From: Dinoroseobacter shibae DFL 12 = DSM 16493
GTDB taxonomy: Bacteria; Pseudomonadota; Alphaproteobacteria; Rhodobacterales; Rhodobacteraceae
Assembly (NCBI RefSeq): GCF_000018145.1
Contig: NC_009952.1
Span: 1,612,001 to 1,676,000 of the forward strand
Reading direction: 5' to 3'
DNA: 64,000 bases
Shown: positions 16,799 through 25,184 of the stretch, piece after piece
Position numbering within the stretch: the first letter of the stretch is position 1
Layout of the letters: every line of letters begins with the position of its first letter
Made by a program: the position numbers and the translations under genes
Notes under the pieces: model-generated
Told to the model about the DNA's origin: nothing
The model's input: the letters and a program-made list of their open reading frames with translations, nothing else
Databases searched by the model: none

Positions 16799-19282
16799 AT
16801 GGGGCGGATCCTGAAATGGATGTTCCGGCTTTTCGTGGGGGCATTGATCAGCCTCGGCGTCGCACTCGTGCTGGTCTATTACTTCGCGTCGCGCTCGATC
16901 CCCGATTACGATGGCAGCTATGCGCTCGCGGGCGTTTCGGCCCCGGTGGAGATCGTGCGCGACACCCATAACATCCCGCATATCTTCGGGCAGACCGACG
17001 CCGACAGCTTCTTCGGCCTGGGCTTTGTCCATGCCCAGGACCGGCTGTGGCAGATGCTGATGTTCCGGCGCACGGCCCAGGGGCGGTTGTCGGAGCTTTT
17101 CGGGGCGCGGACCCTGCAGATCGACGACCTGCTGCGACGGTTCGATTTCTATCGACTGGCCCAGGCGTCGATCGACGATCTTCGTCCGGAGACGCAAGCG
17201 GCGCTGGAGGCCTATGCTGCCGGTGTGAATGCCTGGATCGCGGAGGTCAACAAGGGTGCGCTGGGGCGCGGTGCGCCGGAGTTCTTCCTGTTCGAGCCAG
17301 AGATCGCGCCGTGGCAGCCCGCCGACAGCGTGGTGCTGATCAAGCTGATGGCGCTGCAACTGTCCTGGCATCTGCAGACCGAGGTGCTGCGTGCGCGGAT
17401 CTCCCTGGCCCTGCCGCCGGAGCGGGTGCGCGACATCCTGCCCGAGGCGCCGGGCACGGGGCTGATCGATTTGCCGGAATATGCCGCCCTTGTGCCCGGC
17501 ATCGACCGGCGACAGGCCTTCGCAGGCGGCCCCCTGCCTCTGGATCCGCTGTCGCCCGTGGGCCCGCGCGCGCTTGCCGGGGCCTCGAACGCCTGGGCGG
17601 CAGCCCCGAGCCGGTCGGCGGCGGGCGGCACGCTTCTGGCCAATGATCCGCATCTGGAATTCACCGCCCCCTCGCAATGGTACCTCGCGCGGCTCGACCT
17701 GGGCGCGGGCGGTGTCATCGGGGGCACGGTGCCGGGGATCCCGGCGGTCCTGACAGGGCGGAACGCGTTTCTCGGCTGGGGGCTGACCTCCAGCTACGCG
17801 GATGATCAGGACCTGGTGATCGAGCAGCTCAACCCGGACAATCCGGGCGAATACCTGACCCCGGACGGGTTCAAACCCTTCGAGAGCCGCCGCACGGTGA
17901 TCGAGGTAGCCGATGCCGCGCCGGTGACGATCACCCTGCGCTGGACCGAGAACGGGCCGGTGATCCCGCGCACCCACTACAACCTCGGGGCGGTGACGCC
18001 GGAGGGACATGTGGCGGCGTTGAAATGGACCGCGCTGAGCGATGCGGACACCTCCATGGATGCGGCGATCGCGCTGATGGCGGCGCGCAATGTCGACGAG
18101 GGGATCAAGGCCGGGCGCAGTTTCGTGGCCCCGGCGCAGAACCTGACCCTGGCTGACCGGGAGCGGATCGCGTTTCAGACCGTGGGCGCCCTGCCCCGGC
18201 GCGCGGCGGCCCATCAGAGCCTCGGACGACTGCCGGCGCCGGGCTGGCGGGTTCAGAACCGGTGGCAGGGCACGCTGGGCTTTGTCGCGAATCCGCAGGT
18301 GATCGACCCGCCCGGGGGCCTGTTGGGCAATACCAACAACAAGGTGATCGACCGGCCCTTCCCGTTGCACATGTCGTTCGACTGGGGCGATACCCAGCGC
18401 ATCCAGCGCTGGGAGCGACTGATGTCCGCGCGGCAGGTGCATACGCGGGAGAGTTTCATCGAGGCGCAGCTGGACACCGTGAGCCAGGGGGCGCGGGTGC
18501 TGCTGCCGCTGGTGGCGCGGGAGTTGTGGTTCTCCGAAGAAGCGGCCCCCGAGGGCAGCGAGGCGGCGTTGCGGCGGCGGGCGCTGGACCTGCTGGCGGA
18601 GTGGAACGGCGAGATGAGCGAGCATCTGCCCGAGCCGCTGATCTACACCGCCTGGATGCGTGCGCTGCAGGAGCGGCTGATCCGGGATGAGCTGGGCCCG
18701 CTGGCGGATGAATTCGACCGGCCGCAGGTGCTGTTTCTGGAGCGGGTGTTCCGGGACGTGGACGGGGCGGCGGTCTGGTGCGACGTGGTCCAGACGAGCG
18801 CTGTGGAGGACTGCACGCTGCAGGCGCGCCGGGCGCTGGACGATGCGCTGCTGGAGCTGACGGAGCGGTTCGGCAGCGCGGTGGAGGGCTGGCGCTGGGG
18901 CGATGCACACCAGGCGACCCATGACCATCCGGTGCTGGGGGATGCGCCATTTCTAGGGCCGATCGTGAACCTGCGCCAGTCGACGAGCGGCGGGGACACG
19001 ACGCTGATGCGCGGGCTGACGGCAGGGACCGGGGCGAACCCTTACCGCAACACTCATGGGGGCGGATATCGGGGGGTCTACGACTTCGCCGATCCCGACA
19101 GTTCGGTGTTCATCATCTCCACCGGGCAGTCGGGCCATCCCCTGTCGCGGCATTACGACGATCTGGGGGAGCTATGGCGGCGGGGCGAATACATCCCGAT
19201 GACACTGGATCCGGAGCTTGCCCGGGCCGGAGCGAATGGGGTGACACTTCTCTACCCCGACCTCGCCGTTGCGCGGCCCTGA
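16799..19282 (+). CDS. Penicillin acylase family Ntn-hydrolase, membrane-anchored
   Basis: 827 residues, the size of a precursor that self-cleaves into alpha and beta chains. The predicted beta-chain N-terminal nucleophile is Ser263 in GASNAWAA, the family cleavage site; a downstream GTVPGIPAVLTGRN block forms the rest of the catalytic centre. Instead of a cleavable signal peptide, residues 8-30 look like a membrane anchor (FRLFVGALISLGVALVLVYYF), so it probably faces the periplasm. Family members hydrolyse penicillins, aliphatic amides or acyl-homoserine lactones; substrate is not predictable here. Convergent with hflX. Confidence 0.9.
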   Translation: MGRILKWMFRLFVGALISLGVALVLVYYFASRSIPDYDGSYALAGVSAPVEIVRDTHNIPHIFGQTDADSFFGLGFVHAQDRLWQMLMFRRTAQGRLSELFGARTLQIDDLLRRFDFYRLAQASIDDLRPETQAALEAYAAGVNAWIAEVNKGALGRGAPEFFLFEPEIAPWQPADSVVLIKLMALQLSWHLQTEVLRARISLALPPERVRDILPEAPGTGLIDLPEYAALVPGIDRRQAFAGGPLPLDPLSPVGPRALAGASNAWAAAPSRSAAGGTLLANDPHLEFTAPSQWYLARLDLGAGGVIGGTVPGIPAVLTGRNAFLGWGLTSSYADDQDLVIEQLNPDNPGEYLTPDGFKPFESRRTVIEVADAAPVTITLRWTENGPVIPRTHYNLGAVTPEGHVAALKWTALSDADTSMDAAIALMAARNVDEGIKAGRSFVAPAQNLTLADRERIAFQTVGALPRRAAAHQSLGRLPAPGWRVQNRWQGTLGFVANPQVIDPPGGLLGNTNNKVIDRPFPLHMSFDWGDTQRIQRWERLMSARQVHTRESFIEAQLDTVSQGARVLLPLVARELWFSEEAAPEGSEAALRRRALDLLAEWNGEMSEHLPEPLIYTAWMRALQERLIRDELGPLADEFDRPQVLFLERVFRDVDGAAVWCDVVQTSAVEDCTLQARRALDDALLELTERFGSAVEGWRWGDAHQATHDHPVLGDAPFLGPIVNLRQSTSGGDTTLMRGLTAGTGANPYRNTHGGGYRGVYDFADPDSSVFIISTGQSGHPLSRHYDDLGELWRRGEYIPMTLDPELARAGANGVTLLYPDLAVARP

Positions 19283-19337
19283 ACCGATCGCGGACGCGGC
19301 CTGACGATCGAGTAATCAGGCCAAGGGTGCGTGCTGG

Positions 19338-19359
19338 CAAGGCGCTTCGAAGCGCCTTG
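19338..19359. terminator. 22-base perfect palindrome between convergent genes
   Basis: CAAGGCGCTT and its complement meet at TTCGAA to give a perfect 22-base palindrome in the 103-base gap between the penicillin-acylase-like gene and the convergent hflX. A hairpin in either RNA direction is likely; neither side has a long T run, so it is only a candidate bidirectional terminator. Confidence 0.5.
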
Positions 19360-19385
19360 GTCCCTGCACGTGGCGGGAACCGGTT

Positions 19386-20633
19386 TCAGGCGTGCAGGAG
19401 CGCTTCGAACCTTGCCTTCTGCACGGGCGACCAGCGCAGGGAGAGGTGGTAGCCGTCCTCATCCTGGCTTTCGTCCAGAACGACACCCTGTTCGAACAAC
19501 CACGCGCGGACGCGGCCCTGGGCGAAGGGCACGACGACCACTTCGTCCAGCAGCGCGGGTGTCAGCCGGGCGGAGATCGCCGCCTGCAGGGTGTCGAACC
19601 CCTCGCCACTGAGCGCCGAGATCGCCAGCACGTCGTCCTGGCGGGCGGCACTGGTGCGCAGGGCCTCGGCTTCGGCCTCGGGCAGCAGGTCCAGCTTGTT
19701 CCAGACCTCGATCATCGGGCGCTCGTCCTTGACGCCGAGAGCCTCGAGGATCTTGTGGACATCCTCAGCCTGTGCGGCGCTGTCGGGATGGGCGATATCG
19801 CGGACATGCAGGATCAGGTCGGCATCCAGCACTTCCTCGAGTGTGGCGCGGAATGCCGCGACCAGTTCCGTGGGCAGGCTTGAGATGAAGCCCACAGTGT
19901 CGGACAGGATCACCTCCAGCCCGTCGGGCAATTTCAAGGCCCGCATGGTCGGGTCGAGCGTGGCGAAGAGCATGTCCTTGGCCAGCACCTCCGCCCCGGT
20001 CAAGTGGTTGAACAGGGTCGATTTTCCGGCGTTGGTGTAGCCCACGAGCGCGACGATTGGGTATGGTACTTTCTTGCGCGCGGCGCGGTGCAGCTCGCGC
20101 GTTTTCACCACCTTGGCGAGCTGGCGTTTGATGCGTGTGACCGCCTCGTCGATGGCGCGGCGGTCCGCCTCGATCTGGGTCTCGCCGGGGCCGCCGACGA
20201 AACCGAGCCCGCCGCGCTGGCGTTCCAGGTGGGTCCAGGAGCGTACGAGACGCGTGCGTTGATAGGCCAGTGCGGCCAGTTCGACCTGCAACACGCCTTC
20301 GCGAGTGCGGGCGCGGTCGGCGAAGATCTCGAGGATCAGGCCGGTGCTGTCGAGGATCTTGGTCTTCCAGGCCCGTTCGAGATTGCGCTGCTGGACCGGG
20401 CTGACGGGGCCGTCGATCAGCACGAGGCCGATCTCGTCGGCCTCGATCCGGGCGCGCAATTCCTCGATCTTGCCGGAGCCGAACAACAGGCCCGGCTGCA
20501 CCTTGGACAGGCGCACGATATCGGCCCCGGCCACGTCGAGACGCGGCAGGGCAGCGGCCAAAGCCACGGCTTCTTCGAGCGCAGGGCCCGCAAGGCGGCG
20601 GCCGCGGTCGGCGGTCAGTTCGGGGTGCAGCAC
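19386..20633 (-). CDS. hflX: GTPase HflX
   Basis: 415 residues. Ribosome-associated GTPase that splits or rescues stalled ribosomes under stress. The N-terminal HflX domain (GKIEELRARIEAD) is followed by a GTPase domain with G1 GYTNAGKSTLFNH and DTVGFISSLP as G3, and NKLD as G4. The GTG at 20633 is a start, but a CTG overlapping the hfq stop as CTGA, 45 bases upstream in the same frame, would add (L)[15 protein letters not shown], similar to the N-terminus of relatives. hfq lies immediately upstream, the conserved hfq-hflX pair. Confidence 0.93.
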   Translation of the reverse strand: MLHPELTADRGRRLAGPALEEAVALAAALPRLDVAGADIVRLSKVQPGLLFGSGKIEELRARIEADEIGLVLIDGPVSPVQQRNLERAWKTKILDSTGLILEIFADRARTREGVLQVELAALAYQRTRLVRSWTHLERQRGGLGFVGGPGETQIEADRRAIDEAVTRIKRQLAKVVKTRELHRAARKKVPYPIVALVGYTNAGKSTLFNHLTGAEVLAKDMLFATLDPTMRALKLPDGLEVILSDTVGFISSLPTELVAAFRATLEEVLDADLILHVRDIAHPDSAAQAEDVHKILEALGVKDERPMIEVWNKLDLLPEAEAEALRTSAARQDDVLAISALSGEGFDTLQAAISARLTPALLDEVVVVPFAQGRVRAWLFEQGVVLDESQDEDGYHLSLRWSPVQKARFEALLHA

Positions 20634-20674
20634 CAGGGCGCGGGTGCGCGTCGGGGCATGGTCATGAAGGTCGG

Positions 20675-20908
20675 TCAGTCGTCGCCCTCGTACAGGCTGA
20701 TGGGCTGGGTCGGCATCACGGTGGAGATGGCGTGCTTGTAGACCAGTTGGCTTTGCCCATCGCGGCGCAGGAGTACGCAGAAGTTGTCGAACCAGGTGAT
20801 CACCCCCTGCAACTTCACCCCGTTGATCAGAAAAACGGTGACGGGCACCTTTGTTTTACGAACATGGTTGAGAAAAGCGTCCTGCAAATTCTGTTTGTCG
20901 CCGGCCAT
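20675..20908 (-). CDS. hfq: RNA chaperone Hfq
   Basis: 77 residues, typical for alphaproteobacterial Hfq. Forms a hexameric ring that pairs small RNAs with mRNAs. The start [14 protein letters not shown], the Sm1 segment [19 protein letters not shown] and the Sm2 Tyr-Lys-His motif (YKHAIST) are all present. The longer N-terminal frame is dropped because Hfq starts at this ATG. It sits between trkH (126 bases upstream) and hflX, with its stop overlapping a possible hflX CTG start. A promoter for hfq is expected in 20909-21033. Confidence 0.97.
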   Translation of the reverse strand: MAGDKQNLQDAFLNHVRKTKVPVTVFLINGVKLQGVITWFDNFCVLLRRDGQSQLVYKHAISTVMPTQPISLYEGDD

Positions 20909-21033
20909 TCTGTGTGCCTTTTTTCTTTTGGGTGCGCGCAAATTCCTGCGCATCTGTCGCTGTGCTTACAGACTATGATGGGTGCGCGCGGGGGATTCCA
21001 CCCCTAATGGCAACGACATAGGGGAAATGCGGC

Positions 21034-22542
21034 TCAGTTGCGCCAGAAATCGGGGTTCAGCAGCGCAAGGATGGCCAGTGTTTCCAGCCTGCCAAGGACC
21101 ATAGCGGCGCACAGGATGGCTTTGGCGGCATCGGGCAGTGCTGCATAGGAAATAGGCGCTTCGGTCGCAATCGAGGCGATCGGGCCGGTGGTCGTCAAGG
21201 CAGCGAAGGTCAGCAGTGTCGCTTCTTCGAAGCTCATGCCGGTCAGGGCCAGCGCCGACATCACGAGGGCAATGGATAGCGCGAAAAGCATGAAGAAGAT
21301 CCAGGCGATGGTGGAGCCTTCGCGCCTGAGCCGTCGTCCTGTATACCCTGCGCTATTGATCGAGGAGGGATGGATCAGGCGCTCCATCTCGCGCAGCCCG
21401 TGCTTGTAGAGCACGTAGACTCGCAACAGCTTCACCCCGCCCGCTGTCGTCGCCACTCCGCCCCCGAAGAGCGCGATCCCCGCCAACAGCAGCCCCGGCG
21501 TGCCGAGGCCGGACCAGTTCTGCGCCTGGGTCCAGGACGCGCTCTCGAAGCCGGTGGTGGTCAGGAAGGACAGCACCATGAAGACCGACCCCCAGAGCGC
21601 AGCGAGCGCATTGCCGTCGAAGCCGCCGGCATCGACCTCGAACGCGCCGAGCCAGTGGCGCAGGAACAGAAAGGCGGGGATCACGGTGACGAAGACCGCC
21701 GCGATGCGCAATTCGCGGTCGCGCCGCAATTCGTGCCAGTTCGGGGACCAGCCATTGATGAAGCTGCGGCGGGTGATCGCGAAGATCAGGAAGGTGAAGA
21801 TCGCCAGCTCCGCCAGCCCGCCGCGGGGGGCGTTGCCGGGCAGCTCGCCAGCGGTGATCCCGCTCGTGGACAAGGTGGACATGGCGTAGATCAGGCCATG
21901 GGCCCCGGGGATGCCGCAGAGGATCATGATCAGCCACAGAACCCCGGTCAGGGTGATGTAGATCGGCGCGAGGCGGCTGGCGAAACGCAACAGCCGGGTG
22001 GCCGGTTCGGCATGGCCCTCGTTGCGGCCGGTGCTGCCGCCCTGCCCGGCCTCCTGGATCGAGGTGACCTCGAAGCCGCCCAGGGTCAGCGGCGCCATCA
22101 CCGCAAAGGCGGTCACCCAGATGAGGAACCCGCCGAGCCAGGCCACGGTCGCGCGCCACAGGTGCACGGAAATGGGCAGGCGATCGGGCTCGAACAAGGT
22201 GGCGCCGGTGGTGGTCAGGGCGGAGACCATTTCCACATAGGCATTGAAAAAGCGCGTGGCCGGCACCGCCTCCGAGAGCGGCAGGGCGAGCATAAGCGGC
22301 AGCGCGGCAAAGGCCAGGAGCAGCGCCACCAGTTGGCGGCGCTCGCTGTTGGCGGCAGGGCTGTTCATGGTGGCAATGCCGAGAAACCCCGCGAGGACCA
22401 GAAACAGGATGCCGCCATAGAGAAACGGGCGCGCCGTGGCGTTGTCGCCCAAGGCGCCCGCGTGGAGCGCCGGGATGAACATCGCGAGCGCCCCGATCCC
22501 GATCAGGATGACGATCAGGGGGAACTTGCGCAGGGTTTCCAT
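21034..22542 (-). CDS. trkH: Trk potassium uptake transmembrane subunit
   Basis: 502 residues of the TrkH/KtrB family, an inner-membrane K+ channel/transporter. Four membrane-pore-membrane repeats are expected; pore-loop-like segments such as SALTTTGATLFEP and STLSTSGITAGE, LTTTGFESASW and AALTTTGPIAS carry the characteristic Thr-Thr-Gly filter residues. The start ATG shares one base with the trkA stop (TGATG), so it is translated from the trkA mRNA. The gene pair supplies both gate and pore. Confidence 0.95.
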   Translation of the reverse strand: METLRKFPLIVILIGIGALAMFIPALHAGALGDNATARPFLYGGILFLVLAGFLGIATMNSPAANSERRQLVALLLAFAALPLMLALPLSEAVPATRFFNAYVEMVSALTTTGATLFEPDRLPISVHLWRATVAWLGGFLIWVTAFAVMAPLTLGGFEVTSIQEAGQGGSTGRNEGHAEPATRLLRFASRLAPIYITLTGVLWLIMILCGIPGAHGLIYAMSTLSTSGITAGELPGNAPRGGLAELAIFTFLIFAITRRSFINGWSPNWHELRRDRELRIAAVFVTVIPAFLFLRHWLGAFEVDAGGFDGNALAALWGSVFMVLSFLTTTGFESASWTQAQNWSGLGTPGLLLAGIALFGGGVATTAGGVKLLRVYVLYKHGLREMERLIHPSSINSAGYTGRRLRREGSTIAWIFFMLFALSIALVMSALALTGMSFEEATLLTFAALTTTGPIASIATEAPISYAALPDAAKAILCAAMVLGRLETLAILALLNPDFWRN

Positions 22543-23918
22543 CAGAAGAAGTCGATCGAGACCTGGAGCAGACGCTCGACCTCGGGCACATCTTCGGCCA
22601 AGGCGAACATCACGATGACCGCGCCTTCCTCGATGCGGGTGCTGCCCGTGGGGCGGATCACCTTGCCATCCTTGAGCATGCCCGCCAGCAGCACGCCCTC
22701 CGGGAAGCCCACGTCGCGCACCACCTGCCCCGAGAGCGGCGAGGTCGAGAGCACTTGCGCCTCGATCACTTCGGCCTCGGCATTGCCGATGGAATAGACC
22801 GTGCGCACCCGGCCGTGGCGGACGTGGCGCAGGATCGAGCTGACGGTGGTGGCGCGCGGGTTGATATAGGCGTCGATGTTCAGGGGCCCCAACAGTGGCA
22901 CGAGAGTCGGGTCGTTGACCAGCGAGATCGCCACCGGACAGCCCTCGGACTTGGCGCGCACGGCGGCCAGCAGGTTGGTCTTGTCGTCATCGGTGATCGC
23001 CAGCACCGCGTCGGCGCGTTCGATATTGGCCTCGCGCAGCAGATCGACGTTCAACCCGTCGCCATTGAGAACGATGGTCCGCTCCAGCGCGTCGGCAGCG
23101 ATCTCGGCGCGTTTGCGATCCCGTTCTATCACCTTGACGCGGACACGGGATTCGCGGCTTTCGAGTGTGCGGGCCACGGTGAGACCCACATTGCCACCGC
23201 CGATGAGCACGATGCGTTCCTGTTTGCGCGTGGTCTTGCCGAACACTTCGAGGGTGCGGTCGAGGTCGTCATCCTTGCAGAAGATATAGATCTGATCCCC
23301 GGCGAAAAGCTGGTCGCCCGGGTCGGGCACGAAGAGCGTGCCCTTGCGCCGCACGCCCACGACCATGGCATGGAGCGTCGAGAACAGGTCGGTGAGTTGC
23401 CGCAGGGGCGTGGAGAGCACAGGGCAGTCCGCATCGAGCGAGATGCCCAGAAGCGTTGCCTTGCCGCCGAGGAATTTCTCGGTGTCGAAGGCCGCGGGGG
23501 CCGCGAGGCGTTTCAACGCGGCCTCGGCCACTTCGCGTTCGGGGCTGATCACCACGTCGATCGGCAGGTGATCGCGCCGGTAGAGGTCGGAATAGATCGC
23601 CGTGAGGTAGCTTTGGGAGCGCAGTCGGGCGATCTTGCGCGGGATCTCGAAGATCGAATGGGAGATCTGGCAGATCACCATGTTGACCTCGTCCGAGAAG
23701 GTCGCGGCGATGATCATGTCGGCGTCGTTCGCCCCGGCGGAAGTCAGCACGTCCGGGTAGGACGCAAAGCCGGTGATTCCCTGCACGTCGAGCGTGTCGG
23801 TGGCCCGGCGGACAAGTTCGGGGTTGTTGTCCACGACGGTGACGTCGTTACGCTCCCCCGCGAGGTGGCGGGCGATCTGCCAGCCCACCTGCCCTGCCCC
23901 ACAAATGATGACCTTCAT
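22542..23918 (-). CDS. trkA: Trk potassium uptake NAD-binding regulatory subunit
   Basis: 458 residues, the standard length. Two tandem RCK units are visible: the first Rossmann motif MKVIICGAGQVGWQIA at the N-terminus and the second RIVLIGGGNVGLTVARTLE near residue 235, each followed by a TrkA_C domain. It binds NAD(H)/ATP and gates TrkH at the membrane face. The start is set at MKVIICGAGQ, where the fold begins. The one-base TGATG overlap couples it to trkH. Confidence 0.96.
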   Translation of the reverse strand: MKVIICGAGQVGWQIARHLAGERNDVTVVDNNPELVRRATDTLDVQGITGFASYPDVLTSAGANDADMIIAATFSDEVNMVICQISHSIFEIPRKIARLRSQSYLTAIYSDLYRRDHLPIDVVISPEREVAEAALKRLAAPAAFDTEKFLGGKATLLGISLDADCPVLSTPLRQLTDLFSTLHAMVVGVRRKGTLFVPDPGDQLFAGDQIYIFCKDDDLDRTLEVFGKTTRKQERIVLIGGGNVGLTVARTLESRESRVRVKVIERDRKRAEIAADALERTIVLNGDGLNVDLLREANIERADAVLAITDDDKTNLLAAVRAKSEGCPVAISLVNDPTLVPLLGPLNIDAYINPRATTVSSILRHVRHGRVRTVYSIGNAEAEVIEAQVLSTSPLSGQVVRDVGFPEGVLLAGMLKDGKVIRPTGSTRIEEGAVIVMFALAEDVPEVERLLQVSIDFF

Positions 23919-24080
23919 CGTTGCGCCCCATCTCGGTCTGGCCTCCGGCATACTTGACTGCGGGCGGCGTGAAAAGGCTAGGCCGCTGTCGCGGGGCGCG
24001 GGGCTTGTCTTGGGCCGCCGGCTTGGCGATGGTGGGACACCGGCGTGCTGTGACGCGCGGGCATGAACAGGAGGCGGAAG

Positions 24081-24563
24081 ATGGGGCCTGCAACACGATC
24101 TGCCCTGGGCATGGGGTTTGCCGCGCTCTTGGGGCTGGGCGGCTGCGCCCCGATGCTGGTCTATGACCAGCCCGGGGTGACCGTGTCACGTTTGGCCAGC
24201 GACCTGGAGCGCTGTGCCGCTGTGGCCTTTGATGCCGCACCGCCGCAGATCACCCGCGAAAGCGTGACCGTGCGCAATGTCTCCATCGGTGCCGGCTACG
24301 GGTACGGGTATGGCTATCGCGGGCTCTACGGGGCTGGCGGATTCGACCGGGCCTGGGTGGATGTGGACCGCAACGAGTTGGCCCGGGAGGAGGCGCGACA
24401 GGCCTGCCTGCGCGAGGCGGGCTATGGGTTTGCGCAGATCCCGCGCTGCCAGAGCCTGTCGGCCCGGGACGTGACCGGTGCGACCCAACAGGCCGCCGTG
24501 GGCCCGCAAAGCTGTGCGGTCAGTGTGCCCGATGTCGGCCCGGTGGTGTTGAGCGGAACATGA
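24081..24563 (+). CDS. Lipoprotein of unknown function, paralogue A
   Basis: 160 residues. Lipoprotein signal peptide with lipobox LGGC, Cys22. The mature part starts PMLVYDQPGVTVSRLASDLERC and ends VGPVVLSGT; cysteines at matching positions and a GYGYGYGY aromatic tract near residue 72 are notable. The neighbouring gene encodes a clear paralogue, so the two arose by tandem duplication. The ATG at 24081 is chosen for GGAGG seven bases upstream over an ATG at 24063. No domain recognised; likely outer-membrane anchored. Confidence 0.8.
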   Translation: MGPATRSALGMGFAALLGLGGCAPMLVYDQPGVTVSRLASDLERCAAVAFDAAPPQITRESVTVRNVSIGAGYGYGYGYRGLYGAGGFDRAWVDVDRNELAREEARQACLREAGYGFAQIPRCQSLSARDVTGATQQAAVGPQSCAVSVPDVGPVVLSGT

Positions 24564-24585
24564 GCGGGTTTCGGGAGGAAGGCAG

Positions 24586-25023
24586 ATGACGCGGACGAGG
24601 CCGGTTGTCGGGATGCTGGGGGCGCTGGTCCTCGCGGGATGCGGTCCCCTTGTGGCCTATGACCAGCCGGGGGTGAGCGTGTCGCGGCTGGCCAGCGATC
24701 TGCAAAGCTGTGCCGCGCAAGCGCTGGCCAGGGCCCCGGTGGACATCACGCGGGAGCGGGTCACGGTGCAGGTGCGCGAGTATCGCTATGGCATCCCGCG
24801 AACGGGGTATGACAGGGTCTGGGCCGATATCGACCGCAACGAGGTGGTGCGCGAAGAGATCCGGCAACAGTGTCTGCAGGCAAAGGGATACACCCTGACG
24901 CAGGTGCCCCGGTGTACGAATGCGGGTGTCGTGACCGCAGAGACGCGGCAGGCCGCGGCAGGGCCGGGCAGTTGCGGGGTGAATGTCTCGGGCGTCGGTC
25001 CGGTGATCGTGTCGGGGTCCTGA
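24586..25023 (+). CDS. Lipoprotein of unknown function, paralogue B
   Basis: 145 residues with lipobox LAGC, Cys19. It shares with paralogue A the segments YDQPGVSVSRLASDLQSC, DITRERVTV, DRVWADIDRNEVVREEIRQQCL and VGPVIVSGS, and the same Cys pattern, but lacks the GYGYGYGY tract. The gene begins 22 bases after paralogue A, with GGAGG upstream of ATG, so both are in one transcript. Function unknown. It is followed by the second copy of the intergenic repeat. Confidence 0.8.
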   Translation: MTRTRPVVGMLGALVLAGCGPLVAYDQPGVSVSRLASDLQSCAAQALARAPVDITRERVTVQVREYRYGIPRTGYDRVWADIDRNEVVREEIRQQCLQAKGYTLTQVPRCTNAGVVTAETRQAAAGPGSCGVNVSGVGPVIVSGS

Positions 25024-25050
25024 GGCCGAGCTGACCGGCCCCTGAAGGGC

Positions 25051-25145
25051 TTGCGCCGCGCTGTGCGCGTCGCCCGATGCGAGGGGGCTGGCCCCGCGCT
25101 TGTCGCCCGGACCAATGGCGCACCCAAGGCGACCCCGGAGTGCTT
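25051..25145. repeat. Dispersed intergenic repeat, copy 2
   Basis: Bases 25051-25073 match 20 of 23 positions of 14072-14094. A shorter inverted repeat follows (GGGGC-tg-GCCCC, 25084-25095), and then a CCCCGGAGTGCTT motif related to the CCCCGGGATACTT of copy 1. Segment order is conserved. It lies between the paralogous lipoprotein genes and the convergent end of ntrX and could contribute to termination. Confidence 0.55.
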
Positions 25146-25184
25146 CCACACGGATGAGGGGCAGCTAGGGCGCTGAGACGGCGA

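Noticed and set aside
16760-18928. A long minus-strand frame opposite the penicillin-acylase-like gene
   Set aside because: It is antisense to a gene with a clear Ntn active site, and its predicted protein is Arg/Pro-rich with no recognisable domain.
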